Assembly: GCA_030536575.1 (NCBI GenBank)
Contig: JAUNPS010000004.1
Location: 62,001 to 126,000 of the forward strand
Reading direction: 5' to 3'
From: Eubacteriales bacterium
GTDB taxonomy: Bacteria > Bacillota > Clostridia > Lachnospirales > Lachnospiraceae
DNA: 64,000 nucleotides
Every line of letters starts with the position of its first letter. Position 1 is the first letter of the stretch. Positions 24,326 through 33,918 of the stretch are shown here, piece by piece. The notes under the pieces were generated by a model, which did no database searches, was not told the DNA's origin, and was given only the letters and a program-made list of their open reading frames with translations. The position numbers and the translations under genes were made by a program.

Positions 24326-25180
24326 TTGAATAAAAAGACATATCCCATCAGAATGGCCATACCGGGACTTCTGATTTATCTGATCATTTTTGTCATACCC
24401 ACATTTGCATCCTTTTATTTCTCCATGACCAGGTGGAATCTGCGGACGTCGGAATTTACGGGACTGGAAAATTACGTCACATTTTTTACAATGACAAGCA
24501 CGAAGTCCGCCCTGAAAAATACGGCAATCTATGCGTCGGTCTGCTGTCTGGCAAAACTCATTCTGGGACTGCTTCTTGCAAGGTACGTGTGCAGCGGGGT
24601 GCGTTCCGGAAATTACCTGAAGATTCTCATTTTCTTTCCGACCTTGCTGGGGAATGTGGTGACAGCAACCGCATTCCAAAGCATTCTGGAACCGAATGGA
24701 ATCGTCAACCAGGTTCTGGCCGTGTTTGGCATTCCCACGGTGCGCTTTCTGACTGACAAGCGTCTGGCGCTGGCGACCTGCTGTGTCATCGATATCTGGC
24801 AGGGCCTTGGGACGGCCACCATTATTTTTATCGCGGGATTAAGCGCAATTCCGCGGGACTATTATGAAGCGGCTTCCATCGACGGCGCGCGGGATTTTCA
24901 GGTGTTCCGGAAAATCACCCTGCCGCTGATGGTTCCGTCCATTAACACCGTGCTGACGCTTTCCCTGATCGGCGGAATCCGGACATATGACCTGATCTAT
25001 ACGCTGACAGGCGGCGGGCCGGGATATGCCACGGAAGTTATGGGGTCGGTAGTATATAAACTGTTTTCCAGGGGAAGCTATGGATTAGCAACGACCGGAA
25101 ACGTGATTATTTTTGTGATTGTATCGGTGATTGTTTTCCCGCTGAATGCATTCGTGAGCAGATGGGAGGAGCAGTTATGA
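24326..25180 (+). CDS. Sugar ABC transporter permease, MalF/UgpA type (locus C)
   Basis: 284 aa, six spans. The EAA loop is EAASIDGARDFQVFRKITLP. The start is taken as TTG 24326 (MNKKTYPIR), with GGGAGAGGG upstream; the longer open frame back to 24077 lies inside the binding-protein gene and is spurious. ATG 24353 is an alternative but would cut off the basic N-terminus. The TTGGGPGYATEVMGS-like block in the last third is typical of CUT1 permeases. It overlaps the next gene by four bases. Confidence 0.87.
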   Translation: MNKKTYPIRMAIPGLLIYLIIFVIPTFASFYFSMTRWNLRTSEFTGLENYVTFFTMTSTKSALKNTAIYASVCCLAKLILGLLLARYVCSGVRSGNYLKILIFFPTLLGNVVTATAFQSILEPNGIVNQVLAVFGIPTVRFLTDKRLALATCCVIDIWQGLGTATIIFIAGLSAIPRDYYEAASIDGARDFQVFRKITLPLMVPSINTVLTLSLIGGIRTYDLIYTLTGGGPGYATEVMGSVVYKLFSRGSYGLATTGNVIIFVIVSVIVFPLNAFVSRWEEQL

Positions 25181-26016
25181 TGGTACGGAAAAGAAGCCTG
25201 TTCAGCAAAATAGCAGAGGTTTTCCTTGTGGTGCTGACCATATTTACCCATTGGATCGTGTTCTATTTTGCGATTATCACATCCGGAAAGAATAAAGCGG
25301 AAGCGGGGAGGCTGGATTTAAGGCTCCCGACGGAATGGAATTTTGTGGAAAATTATACGTATGTGCTGACCTATCAGAATGGCGCATTCTTGCGGGCACT
25401 GAAAAACAGTGTGATTTTGACAGTTTTTTCCATCTTGATTCTCGTGCTGACGGCTTCCGCCACCGCTTATATTCTGCAAAGGAGGACGGGACTGATCGGA
25501 AAGATTTCAAATAAGATCATCATTGCAGGATTGATCGTTCCGGCGTCCATTGTGCCGACGTATTGGATGCTGAAACTGCTTCACATCGCGGGAACTTTAC
25601 CAGGACTGGTACTGGTGGAAGTGGCGACCCTGTTTCCGTTTGCGACCATGCTGTATAAAGGCTACATTGCGTCGATTCCAAAAGAAATTGACGAAGCGGC
25701 AATTATAGACGGATGCAGCGCGGAAGCTTTGTTCGCCCGGATCATTTTTCCGATGATAAAACCAATTACGGCAACCGTCGTGATTTTGCGGTCTATTGTG
25801 GTGTATAATGATTTTCAGAATCCGCAGTATTATATGTCGGGTTCCCGTTCTCAGACGGTACAGTTGTTCGTCTATTCCATGAAATCTGCCTGGACGACCG
25901 ATTACGGGCATATGTTTGCGGCGGCTATTCTGGTGTCCATGCCAATGATCCTTCTGTACCTGTTTCTGAACCAGAAAATTTTGGAAGGGATGACCGCAGG
26001 CGCGGTAAAAGGATGA
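25177..26016 (+). CDS. Sugar ABC transporter permease, MalG/UgpE type (locus C)
   Basis: 279 aa, six spans. The EAA loop is EAAIIDGCSAEALFARIIFP and the ending LNQKILEGMTAGAVKG is the usual C-terminus of MalG-like permeases, where it contacts the ATPase. Start ATG 25177 overlaps the previous stop (ATGA), with GGGAGGAG just upstream. It would pair with the product of 24326. The stop overlaps the kinase start by four bases, so transporter and sensor are translationally coupled. Confidence 0.9.
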   Translation: MMVRKRSLFSKIAEVFLVVLTIFTHWIVFYFAIITSGKNKAEAGRLDLRLPTEWNFVENYTYVLTYQNGAFLRALKNSVILTVFSILILVLTASATAYILQRRTGLIGKISNKIIIAGLIVPASIVPTYWMLKLLHIAGTLPGLVLVEVATLFPFATMLYKGYIASIPKEIDEAAIIDGCSAEALFARIIFPMIKPITATVVILRSIVVYNDFQNPQYYMSGSRSQTVQLFVYSMKSAWTTDYGHMFAAAILVSMPMILLYLFLNQKILEGMTAGAVKG

Positions 26017-27776
26017 AAAACGAAAGCTTTACCTGGAAACTGCTTCGCTCTTATCTGATTCTTGCGGTGATTCCGCTGATTGCCGTAATGATCTACGTAG
26101 TTACAGACTCCACATCTTCCGCACGGAGGGCCTCGAAACAGCGGTTGGAATCGGCGGCAACGCTGACCGGTGCGCAGTTTGGCTCTCTGTTGGATACGAT
26201 GGAGTTTGTTTCTATGAGTGTCATGTGCAGCGACGATTTCATCAATATGGCGAAACGTCTGACGTATGAGAACAATACGCAGCTCGAAGAGCGCACTTAT
26301 TATCAATCCCTTGTGGCCGATATTTGTTCTTACGCCTACGTCGATTCGGTTTACAAGCTGGCCTATTTCAGCAAGAAAGGTCATTTTATCACGAATCAGC
26401 GCTATAATGATGACTATTCGTTCCTTTACCGGATTCCAGAGGAGACGATGGAAGAGGTGGATTGGCTTTCTAAAGCGGATGAAGAGCGGGGGAAGACGGT
26501 TTTACTGCCGGCGTCGGACAATTCGGTTCCGGAAATGCATGAGGAGGCGCTGACACTGGTGCGGGCGGTTCGGGATCCGGGCGAGGTGACGGGGTATCTG
26601 GTTGTGCAGATGCGGCTGGAAGATTTATCCTACATTTTCAGTATTGATGAATTAAGCGACGCACAGATTTTGATTCAGGATCAGGAGACGGTGATTTATG
26701 CCACGGATGGTTTTCCGCTCCAATGTTATCAGGAAGATCCGGCGCAGTTTGACAAGGCTTATTTAAGCGCCAGCGTGACAGATACGGCGCGGAATTTAAA
26801 GATTACGCTGGCTTCTCCGATGGAACTTGTCTATGCCAGCGTGGTCGATACGATGAAACCTCTGATTTTAGAAGGGGTGATTTTGCTGGCCTTTACCATC
26901 GGGGGAATCTGCATATTTTCGAAAAGCCTTTCCAGGCCGCTGATTGCTTTAAAGGAAGAAATGCAGCATACGACGCTGGATAACCTGAATCATGCGGCAA
27001 ACCAGAAGCTTTTTGAAAGCTACGAAGAGACGAAATATTTGTATACAGAATTTACGCATATGCGTGCGAGGCTGGATACGATGATTCAGAATGAAATCGC
27101 ATTGCGTACATTGCATACAAGAGAACTTCTGCATTCTCTGCAAGGGCAGATTAATCCGCATTTTTTGTACAATACGCTGAATATGATTGGCGTCATGGGG
27201 AGCGAGAGCGGAAATGACCAGGTCTATGACGCATGTTTAAAATTGTCTGGTATTTTGCGGTATTCCATTGCAGACAAAAACAACGGCCTGAGCACGATTC
27301 GGGACGAACTGGAAAATACGAGGCAATATCTGGAACTGATGAAGCTCCGTTTTGAAGATCGGATTCAGTGGGAGCTTACGTGTGCGGAGGAAATACAGGA
27401 GCAGCCCATTCTGCGGCTGGTTGTCCAGCCTTTTGTGGAAAATATTTTTGAACATGCTTTTGACGCGGCGCATATCCGGATGGAAATTCGAATCCGCGGT
27501 TACGAGGAAGAGGGGCGCTGGGTAATTTCGATTGAGGACAATGGCGCCGGAATCTCTCCGGAAGCGTTGGCCAGGCTTTTAGAAGAATTGCAGCGAAACT
27601 ATGAAAACGCGCGAAAGACGGGTTCCAGAAAGCAGGATGGGATTGGAATTGAAAACACGATCCTGAGACTGCTGTTGTATTATAAAGGAGATTTTCACTA
27701 TACAATCGAAAACCGGGAATGTGGAGGAGTCCGGATTTTATTATCCGCAATGGTGAAGGAATGTGAGAATGCATGA
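26013..27776 (+). CDS. YesM-type sensor histidine kinase (locus C)
   Basis: 587 aa. The first membrane span is near residues 8-28, an extracytoplasmic sensor (Cache-like) reaches to about 280, a second span lies at about 288-308, then a HAMP-like linker and the catalytic module. The phospho-accepting histidine is His383 in QINPHFLYNTLNMIG; the ATP-binding N box is VVQPFVENIFEHAFD, followed by the G box DNGAGISPEAL. Genes on both sides overlap by four bases. It should report extracellular substrate to the AraC-type regulator encoded next. Compared with the locus A kinase the sensor region is quite different, suggesting another ligand. Confidence 0.9.
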   Translation: MKNESFTWKLLRSYLILAVIPLIAVMIYVVTDSTSSARRASKQRLESAATLTGAQFGSLLDTMEFVSMSVMCSDDFINMAKRLTYENNTQLEERTYYQSLVADICSYAYVDSVYKLAYFSKKGHFITNQRYNDDYSFLYRIPEETMEEVDWLSKADEERGKTVLLPASDNSVPEMHEEALTLVRAVRDPGEVTGYLVVQMRLEDLSYIFSIDELSDAQILIQDQETVIYATDGFPLQCYQEDPAQFDKAYLSASVTDTARNLKITLASPMELVYASVVDTMKPLILEGVILLAFTIGGICIFSKSLSRPLIALKEEMQHTTLDNLNHAANQKLFESYEETKYLYTEFTHMRARLDTMIQNEIALRTLHTRELLHSLQGQINPHFLYNTLNMIGVMGSESGNDQVYDACLKLSGILRYSIADKNNGLSTIRDELENTRQYLELMKLRFEDRIQWELTCAEEIQEQPILRLVVQPFVENIFEHAFDAAHIRMEIRIRGYEEEGRWVISIEDNGAGISPEALARLLEELQRNYENARKTGSRKQDGIGIENTILRLLLYYKGDFHYTIENRECGGVRILLSAMVKECENA

Positions 27777-29317
27777 GAGATATCCGAGTTTTGATCGTCG
27801 AGGATGAACCGCCCATCGGCAGATTTGTTAAAAAACTGGTAGAGGAAACGGAAGGCTTTACGGTGGCGCAGGTCTGCTGTACCGGGGAGGAGGGATGCGA
27901 ATTCCTCCGGCCGGAGCCGCCGGACGTTTTGATTACCGATATTCGGCTGCCTGGTATGTCCGGTCTGGAATTGATCCGGAAGGCCAGGGAATATAGCCGG
28001 GAAATGTTCTGCATTGTGATCAGCGGCTATAAGATGTTCGAATATGCGAAAGAGGCTCTTGAGATGGAAGCCGCGGCCTATATTCTGAAGCCGATTGATC
28101 CGGAGGAATTGAGACGGAATCTGGATGCGGTTCGGGAGGCCTGGGAAAAGTCCTATGCGGAGACAAGAAAGAAAAAGCTGCAGGAAGCATTTCGGAAAAA
28201 GGATGAAAAAGCTTTTCAGGAAATTTTTCCAGAGGGTTCCATGCGGCTTTTTGCGGTTTATTATGGGGATCGGCAGGAGGAAATCTGCCGGATTGCTGTT
28301 GGGGTGGATCGGAGTATTCCGTGGTTTTTCTATAAAGACTGGATTTTTTTTGCGGAGGGCGCGTCCAGAGAGGAAAGCTGTTTTGAGAAGATTGAACGGA
28401 AAATTTTGGGACGGGCGGGACGGAGGAATACCTGCACCTGTGTGATGATTCCGAAGCTCTCTGGGGATACGCCGATGATTGGCGAGATCAAAAAGCTCTG
28501 CCATGAAAAATTGGAACCGCTCAGTGTTCCGGGAAGGGCGATTCGGATGGAACTGGGGAAGGACGTGGAAATTCCGGAGAAAAAGATTTCGGATGAGAGG
28601 CTGCTGCGGCAGATCCGGATTGCGGTTCAGGCGCAGGAGGAACGAAATGTAAAAAAGCATTTCTGGGAACTCTATGCGCTTTGGGAGAAAGAACAGGCTG
28701 GAATCGCGCACATTCGGAGGGCAATGCATGAAATTGCGGACACGCTGAAAAGAGAAGGGTTTCTTCCGGCGGATGCGGCCGTATGGAAAGAGGGAATCGA
28801 AGAAAGTATTCGGACAGGGGACAGTTTTGCGGAGATTCGGGACAGTGTGTGGAAGGTTATCGAAGAATTGTTCCGGAGCAATCATGTGGGAGAAAAGTAT
28901 TTCCGTAAAGATGAGGAGAAGCTTTTCCGGCAGATTTGCTGTTTGCTTGAGCAGAATCCGGAAAAGAACTATTCGCTCCAGGAAATCTGCAGCCGTTTTT
29001 CGGTTAGTCCGCCTTATGTCCGGAAAATTTTTAAGCGCTATACCGGGAAAACCTACAAGGAATATCAATTGGAACAGAAGCTGGAGCTTGCCAGGCAATT
29101 CCTGGATCAGAATCCCACGATGCTGGTGCGGGAGGTGGCGGATCGCATCGGGTTTGAACAGCTTTATTTTGGAACGGTATTTGGAAAATATATGGGAATG
29201 ACGCCTTCGCAGTATAAGGCGAAGAAGCTGGCGGAAAGGAGTGGGGAAGCGGATGCTGTACGAAAAGAACAAGGAGACAACGCTCAGGCGGGAATTGTTT
29301 CAGAATCCGACCTGTGA
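27773..29317 (+). CDS. YesN-type response regulator with AraC DNA-binding domain (locus C)
   Basis: 514 aa. The receiver domain has EDE near residues 10-12, phospho-acceptor Asp56 (VLITDIRLPGMSG) and the KP pair in YILKPIDPEE. A middle region of about 250 residues has no motif I recognise, as is usual for long YesN proteins. The C-terminal AraC domain has two helix-turn-helix motifs (YSLQEICSRFSVSPPYVRKIFKRYTGKTYKEY, then VREVADRIGFEQLYFGTVFGKYMGMTPSQYK). It overlaps its kinase by four bases and the downstream glycosidase gene by about 65. Confidence 0.9.
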   Translation: MRDIRVLIVEDEPPIGRFVKKLVEETEGFTVAQVCCTGEEGCEFLRPEPPDVLITDIRLPGMSGLELIRKAREYSREMFCIVISGYKMFEYAKEALEMEAAAYILKPIDPEELRRNLDAVREAWEKSYAETRKKKLQEAFRKKDEKAFQEIFPEGSMRLFAVYYGDRQEEICRIAVGVDRSIPWFFYKDWIFFAEGASREESCFEKIERKILGRAGRRNTCTCVMIPKLSGDTPMIGEIKKLCHEKLEPLSVPGRAIRMELGKDVEIPEKKISDERLLRQIRIAVQAQEERNVKKHFWELYALWEKEQAGIAHIRRAMHEIADTLKREGFLPADAAVWKEGIEESIRTGDSFAEIRDSVWKVIEELFRSNHVGEKYFRKDEEKLFRQICCLLEQNPEKNYSLQEICSRFSVSPPYVRKIFKRYTGKTYKEYQLEQKLELARQFLDQNPTMLVREVADRIGFEQLYFGTVFGKYMGMTPSQYKAKKLAERSGEADAVRKEQGDNAQAGIVSESDL

Positions 29318-32300
29318 ATACCGGGGAGCGCCGTTTTGGGCGTGGAATGGGAAATTGGAGGAGGAAACGCTGAAAAACCAGATTGAAACCATGAAAAAAA
29401 TGGGGATGGGCGGCTTTCATATGCATGTGCGCACCGGGATGGACAGCCCTTATCTGGACGAAGCGTTTCTGGAATTCGTGAAGACCTGCGTGGAAAAGGC
29501 TGAGGAGGAGGAGATGCTGGCGTGGCTTTATGATGAAGACCGCTGGCCGTCCGGGACTGCGGGCGGGCTTGTGACACGCGGGAATCCGGAGTATGCCGCT
29601 AAAAATCTGTTGATTACGGCCAGACCTTACGAGGAAGGGAAGAGAAAGCGCGAAGAGGTTCCCGTGGCCGGAAGCGGGCGCGGAGGAATGCGTCAGGAGA
29701 ATGGGGAGCTTCTGGCGGTCTATGACATTGTGCAAAATGAGGACGGAAGCCTGAAATCCTGGTGCAGAAAGGATTTTTTGGATGCGGCAGGGCAGGGAAC
29801 GCGGATTTATGCATATCTGGAGCATGGGAATGCGGATTCCTGGTTTAACAATGCCGCTTATGTGGATACGCTGTGTGAAGAAGCCATTCAAAAGTTCCTT
29901 ACGGTTACACACGAGACCTATGAAAAAGCGGTAGGCGAGGAATTTGGAAGGCGAATTCCCGCTATTTTTACGGATGAGCCGCAGTTCAATGAGAAAAATA
30001 CGCTGGATTTTGCCGGAGAAAGGAAGGATATTTTCCTTCCGTGGACGACTGATTTTGCGGAGACATTCCAGAGGGAGTATGGCCGGGATATTCTGGCGGA
30101 TTTGCCGGAGCTTTTATGGGAACTTCCCAAAGGACAGGTGTCCGTGCTGCGTTATCAATATCATAATCATGTGGCGGATCGTTTTGTGCGCTCTTTTTGT
30201 GCGCAGATTGGCGGCTGGTGCCGGGAGCATGGAATTGCGCTTACGGGGCATGTGTTAGGAGAAGGCAGTTTGCAGGAACAGACCGCATATCTGGGAGAAG
30301 CGATGCGATGCTACCGGCACTTTGGAATACCGGGCATTGATGTGCTCTGTGACCGGCATGAGTATACGACCGCAAAACAGGCGCAGTCCATCGTTCATCA
30401 GGCGGGTAAGGAGGCGATGCTGTCTGAATTATATGGCGTCACCGGGTGGGATTGCGATTTTCGAACTTATAAGCTGCAGGGGGATTGGCAGGCGGCGCTG
30501 GGGGTGACGGTGCGCGTGCCGCATTTATTCTGGATGACGATGAAGGGAGAAGCGAAGCGGGACTATCCGGCGTCGATTGGCGTTCAGTCGCCCTGGTTTG
30601 CGGAGTATGCGATGATTGAGGATCATTTTGCCAGGGTGAATACGGCGATGACCAGAGGGGTTCCTGTAGTGAGGGTGGCGGTGGTTCATCCGATTGAGAG
30701 TTACTGGTTGCACTGGGGGCCGTCGGAGCAGACGTTTGCGGCAAGAGAGCATCTGGAGGGGCGGTTTCAGGAATTGGCGGAATTGCTGCTGTTTCATGGG
30801 ATTGATTTTGATTATCTTTCGGAGAAGGAGCTGCCTTATTTTTGTGAAGGTGGCGGAAATCCGCTGAAAGTGGGGGCAATGTGTTACGATGTGGTGGTTG
30901 TGTGCGGCTGTGAAACGCTGCGGGGCAGTACCGTCGAGCGTTTGGAGGATTTTGTGGCGGAAGGTGGGGAGCTGCTCTTTTTCGGGGAGTATCCGAAATA
31001 TGTGGATGCGGTTCCATCCGGGAAGCTTTCGGCATTTTGCAGCCGGGGAAAGCAGGTTCCGTTTGAAGAAACGGCTGTTTTAGAAGCGCTGGAGCCCTGG
31101 CGATTTCTGGATATCCGCAGGGAAGACGGGAGCAGGGAGGACCGGATTGTGCATCAGCTTCGCGGGGATGGCGATGGTTTCTGGCTGTTTGCGGCGATGG
31201 GGAAAAATCCGGTATGCCAGGACGTGGATGATGCGGAGAAGGTGCGCTTTTTCATGAAAGGGCGCTGGAAGCTGACGCTTTACGATACCCTGACCGGGGA
31301 GATTCGGGAGCTGCGTGCGGATTACCAAAATGGCAAGACGATTCTGACGCGGAAATGGCATCATCATGACAGCATGCTTTTGTGGTTGGAAAAGGCGGAT
31401 TTTTCGTCTGTGGACTCGACAGAAATACCGGAGGAAAAGGAAGAGCCAAAGGGGCGTCCGTCTCTGCTGTTCGATTTGGTGGATGTGGAGCTGGAGGAAC
31501 CGAATATGCTGCTTCTGGATTTGGCGGAATATGCGCTGAATGGAGAGGATTTCCGGCCGGAGGAAGAGCTTCTGCGGCTGGACAATCAGGTGCGGAAGGA
31601 ATTGGGCCTGCCTCTTCGGAGAAAGGAGGTTGTACAGCCCTATTTGCTGAAAGAAACGGAGTCGGTGGGCAGGCTGGCCCTTCGGTTTCCTGTTTTCAGT
31701 GAAATTCGGGTAGAGGAGCCGGAATTGGCTTTGGAGGACGCGGAGCAAACGGTGATTTTCTGGAATGGAGCCAGAGTGGAGCAGAGAAAGACCGGATGGT
31801 TTGTGGATCGCTGTATCGAAAAAATTGCTTTGCCGCCCATAGAGGTTGGAAAAAATGTCCTGGAAATTCAGGTTCCGGTGGGGGAGCGGACAAATCTGGA
31901 AGCTTTTTATCTGCTGGGAGATTTCGGGGTACGGGTGAATGGAACCAGGAAAACGGTTATTGCACCGGTGCGAAAGTTGGGGTTTGGGGACATTGTACCG
32001 CAGGGACTGCCTTTTTATACGGGCAATGTGCTTTATAAATTCCGGGTGGAGGCAGAAAAGGGGCTGAAGATTCGGATCCCCAGATATCGGGGAGGGCTTC
32101 TGAAGGTTTTCGTGGACGGGAAGGACTGCGGAAATGTGGCGTTTTCGCCTTATGAGGCGGATTTGTCCGGAATTCTTCCAGGAGTGCATGAGATTGGAAT
32201 CCGGCTTTATGGGACGAGGCAGAATGGGTTTGCGCAGCTTCATCATACGCCGGGAATCTGGTTTTATCAGAGTCCGAATTCTTTCCGGAGTGAAGGGGCG

Positions 32301-32384
32301 AGGTGGTGTTATGAGTATCAGTTTAAAGAAGCTGGGATTTTGAGAAGTCCGGAGATTTATGGGGGACGGGTGGTGGAAGGATAG
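29253..32384 (+). CDS. Large GH106-like glycosidase (locus C)
   Basis: 1043 aa. It opens with YRGAPFWAWNGKLEEETLKNQ, then MGMGGFHMHVRTGMDSPYL and AWLYDEDRWPSGTAGG, the arrangement of the N-terminal catalytic barrel in the GH106 alpha-L-rhamnosidase group. I assign it at superfamily level only. The middle (ESYWLHWGPSEQ) and the C-terminal beta-sandwich region are shared with the protein encoded at 52143. No signal peptide, so it is cytoplasmic. ATG 29253 lies 11 bases after AAAGGAG; the GTG at 29241 overlaps that RBS. The start lies within the end of the regulator gene, so expression is coupled to locus C. Confidence 0.75.
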   Translation: MLYEKNKETTLRRELFQNPTCEYRGAPFWAWNGKLEEETLKNQIETMKKMGMGGFHMHVRTGMDSPYLDEAFLEFVKTCVEKAEEEEMLAWLYDEDRWPSGTAGGLVTRGNPEYAAKNLLITARPYEEGKRKREEVPVAGSGRGGMRQENGELLAVYDIVQNEDGSLKSWCRKDFLDAAGQGTRIYAYLEHGNADSWFNNAAYVDTLCEEAIQKFLTVTHETYEKAVGEEFGRRIPAIFTDEPQFNEKNTLDFAGERKDIFLPWTTDFAETFQREYGRDILADLPELLWELPKGQVSVLRYQYHNHVADRFVRSFCAQIGGWCREHGIALTGHVLGEGSLQEQTAYLGEAMRCYRHFGIPGIDVLCDRHEYTTAKQAQSIVHQAGKEAMLSELYGVTGWDCDFRTYKLQGDWQAALGVTVRVPHLFWMTMKGEAKRDYPASIGVQSPWFAEYAMIEDHFARVNTAMTRGVPVVRVAVVHPIESYWLHWGPSEQTFAAREHLEGRFQELAELLLFHGIDFDYLSEKELPYFCEGGGNPLKVGAMCYDVVVVCGCETLRGSTVERLEDFVAEGGELLFFGEYPKYVDAVPSGKLSAFCSRGKQVPFEETAVLEALEPWRFLDIRREDGSREDRIVHQLRGDGDGFWLFAAMGKNPVCQDVDDAEKVRFFMKGRWKLTLYDTLTGEIRELRADYQNGKTILTRKWHHHDSMLLWLEKADFSSVDSTEIPEEKEEPKGRPSLLFDLVDVELEEPNMLLLDLAEYALNGEDFRPEEELLRLDNQVRKELGLPLRRKEVVQPYLLKETESVGRLALRFPVFSEIRVEEPELALEDAEQTVIFWNGARVEQRKTGWFVDRCIEKIALPPIEVGKNVLEIQVPVGERTNLEAFYLLGDFGVRVNGTRKTVIAPVRKLGFGDIVPQGLPFYTGNVLYKFRVEAEKGLKIRIPRYRGGLLKVFVDGKDCGNVAFSPYEADLSGILPGVHEIGIRLYGTRQNGFAQLHHTPGIWFYQSPNSFRSEGARWCYEYQFKEAGILRSPEIYGGRVVEG

Positions 32385-32467
32385 AGCGAGGTTGGCTGGG
32401 AAAGCGGCCATTCACCGATGAATGGAACGGGGATGCCGGGTTGCGGCTATCCGCCGAAGAATGAAAC

Positions 32468-32493
32468 AGGGCTGGCCGGGTTCGGTCAGCCCT
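32468..32493. terminator. Bidirectional hairpin between the glycosidase and prs genes
   Basis: AGGGCTGGCC (32468-32477) pairs with GGTCAGCCCT (32484-32493) allowing one G-U. It lies between converging genes. T content is modest on both sides. Confidence 0.6.
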
Positions 32494-32500
32494 ATTCTGC

Positions 32501-33679
32501 CTAGCGAGGCTTATTCTGCTTCTCCAGGAAATTATGGATGCGCTCGTGAGGGCTTAACAGGCTGCTGATCGAAGCGTCGTGATTCAGGGTATCGATCAGA
32601 TAAGCGATATATTTGCTCAGATCGCAGTTTGTGTAGTAGGGTTTCTGCAGCAGTTCCGGGGTCTGGTAAACCAGATTCGTCGTCAGAACGTGATCGAATA
32701 GGCCGTCTTCATAGGCTTTATCGAATTTCTCCAAGCCGTTGGTGAACAGGCCGAAGGTGGCGCAGATGAAGATTTTCGCGGCTTTCCGCTTCTTCAGTTC
32801 GGCGGCGACTTCCAGCACGCTGTCTCCGGAGGAGATCATATCGTCGATGATGACCATATTTTTTCCTTCTACGTCGGCGCCAAGGAATTCGTGGGCGACG
32901 ATGGGATTCCGGCCGTCGATGATTTTCGTGTAGTCCCGGCGTTTGTAGAACATCCCCATGTCCAGTCCCAGGACGTTCGCCATGTAGATGGCGCGGCTCA
33001 TGCCGCCTTCGTCGGGGCTGATGACCATCATGTTCGTCTTATCAATGTAGAGGTCGTGGTCGGCCTTGAAAAGCCCTTTGATGAACTGGTAGACGGGCTG
33101 TACGGTCTCGAAGCCGTTTAAGGGGATGGCGTTCTGGACGCGGGGGTCGTGTGCGTCGAAGGTGATGATGTTATCGACGCCCATGCGGACCAGTTCTTTT
33201 AAGCCGAGGGCACAGTCCAGGGATTCGCGCCCGGAGCGCTTGTGCTGGCGGCTTTCGTAGAGGAAGGGCATGATTACGGTGATTCTTCTGGCTTTTCCGC
33301 CTACGGCGGCGATGATGCGCTTCAGATCCTGGAAATGGTCGTCCGGGGACATGTGGTTCGTCTCGCCGCAGAGGGAGTAGGTCAGGCTGTAGTTACATAC
33401 GTCGACCAGAAGATACAGGTCGTCGCCGCGTACCGATTCGGAGATGATACCTTTGGCTTCGCCGGAGCCGAAACGGGGGTTATGGGCTTCGATAATGTAG
33501 TTATCCCGCTGATAGCCTTCAAAAGCGATGGTAGACTTGTGCGCATGATCCCGTTCTTCACGCCAGGTAACCAGGAAACGGTTGATTTTTTCGCCGAGTT
33601 CACGGCAGCTGGCCAGAGGGATGATCCCAAGAGGCCCTACGGGGATGGTTTCCAGGTTCCGTTCATCAGTTTGCTGCAT
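32501..33679 (-). CDS. prs: Ribose-phosphate pyrophosphokinase (PRPP synthetase), long divergent form
   Basis: 392 aa against about 315 for the classical enzyme. The PRPP loop is VIIDDMISSGDSV, and an N-terminal ligase-like half is present with VIMPFLYESRQHKRSGRESLD matching the canonical ATP-site block (P-Y-x-R-Q-D-R). The usual DLHSPQIQGFF segment is replaced by TFDAHDPRVQNAIPLNGF. The extra length is spread through the N-terminal half and a tail after about residue 330. It makes PRPP for purine, pyrimidine, NAD, His and Trp synthesis. The RBS is GGAGG, eight bases before ATG. This longer form seems common in Lachnospiraceae, from memory. Confidence 0.85.
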   Translation of the reverse strand: MQQTDERNLETIPVGPLGIIPLASCRELGEKINRFLVTWREERDHAHKSTIAFEGYQRDNYIIEAHNPRFGSGEAKGIISESVRGDDLYLLVDVCNYSLTYSLCGETNHMSPDDHFQDLKRIIAAVGGKARRITVIMPFLYESRQHKRSGRESLDCALGLKELVRMGVDNIITFDAHDPRVQNAIPLNGFETVQPVYQFIKGLFKADHDLYIDKTNMMVISPDEGGMSRAIYMANVLGLDMGMFYKRRDYTKIIDGRNPIVAHEFLGADVEGKNMVIIDDMISSGDSVLEVAAELKKRKAAKIFICATFGLFTNGLEKFDKAYEDGLFDHVLTTNLVYQTPELLQKPYYTNCDLSKYIAYLIDTLNHDASISSLLSPHERIHNFLEKQNKPR

Positions 33680-33852
33680 GATAAATCCTCCAGTGTTTTT
33701 TAGAATATCGGATCGTTGCTGTAAAAGTGCTTTTTCCGCTGAGCGGAAAGGATAAATGCAAGAATAGCGGCTGCACCGGAACGTTTTATAAACAGTGGTG
33801 TCCGGAACGACAACATGCTCCGGAGCATTTCGCGGGCAGCGCTGTCATGGAA

Positions 33853-33870
33853 AACCGAAGCGGGCGGCAG
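33853..33870 (-). terminator. Perfect GC palindrome downstream of the dnaI-like gene
   Basis: GGCGGCAGATCTGCCGCC is an 18-bp perfect palindrome, extended by GAGC/GCTT-like flanks, about 50 bases past the dnaI-like stop on the minus strand. Only TTTT follows, so it is a weak terminator candidate. Nothing else is evident in the 239-base gap. Confidence 0.45.
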
Positions 33871-33918
33871 ATCTGCCGCCGCTCATTCACTTCTAGTTTA
33901 TCATATAATTTTCCGAGG

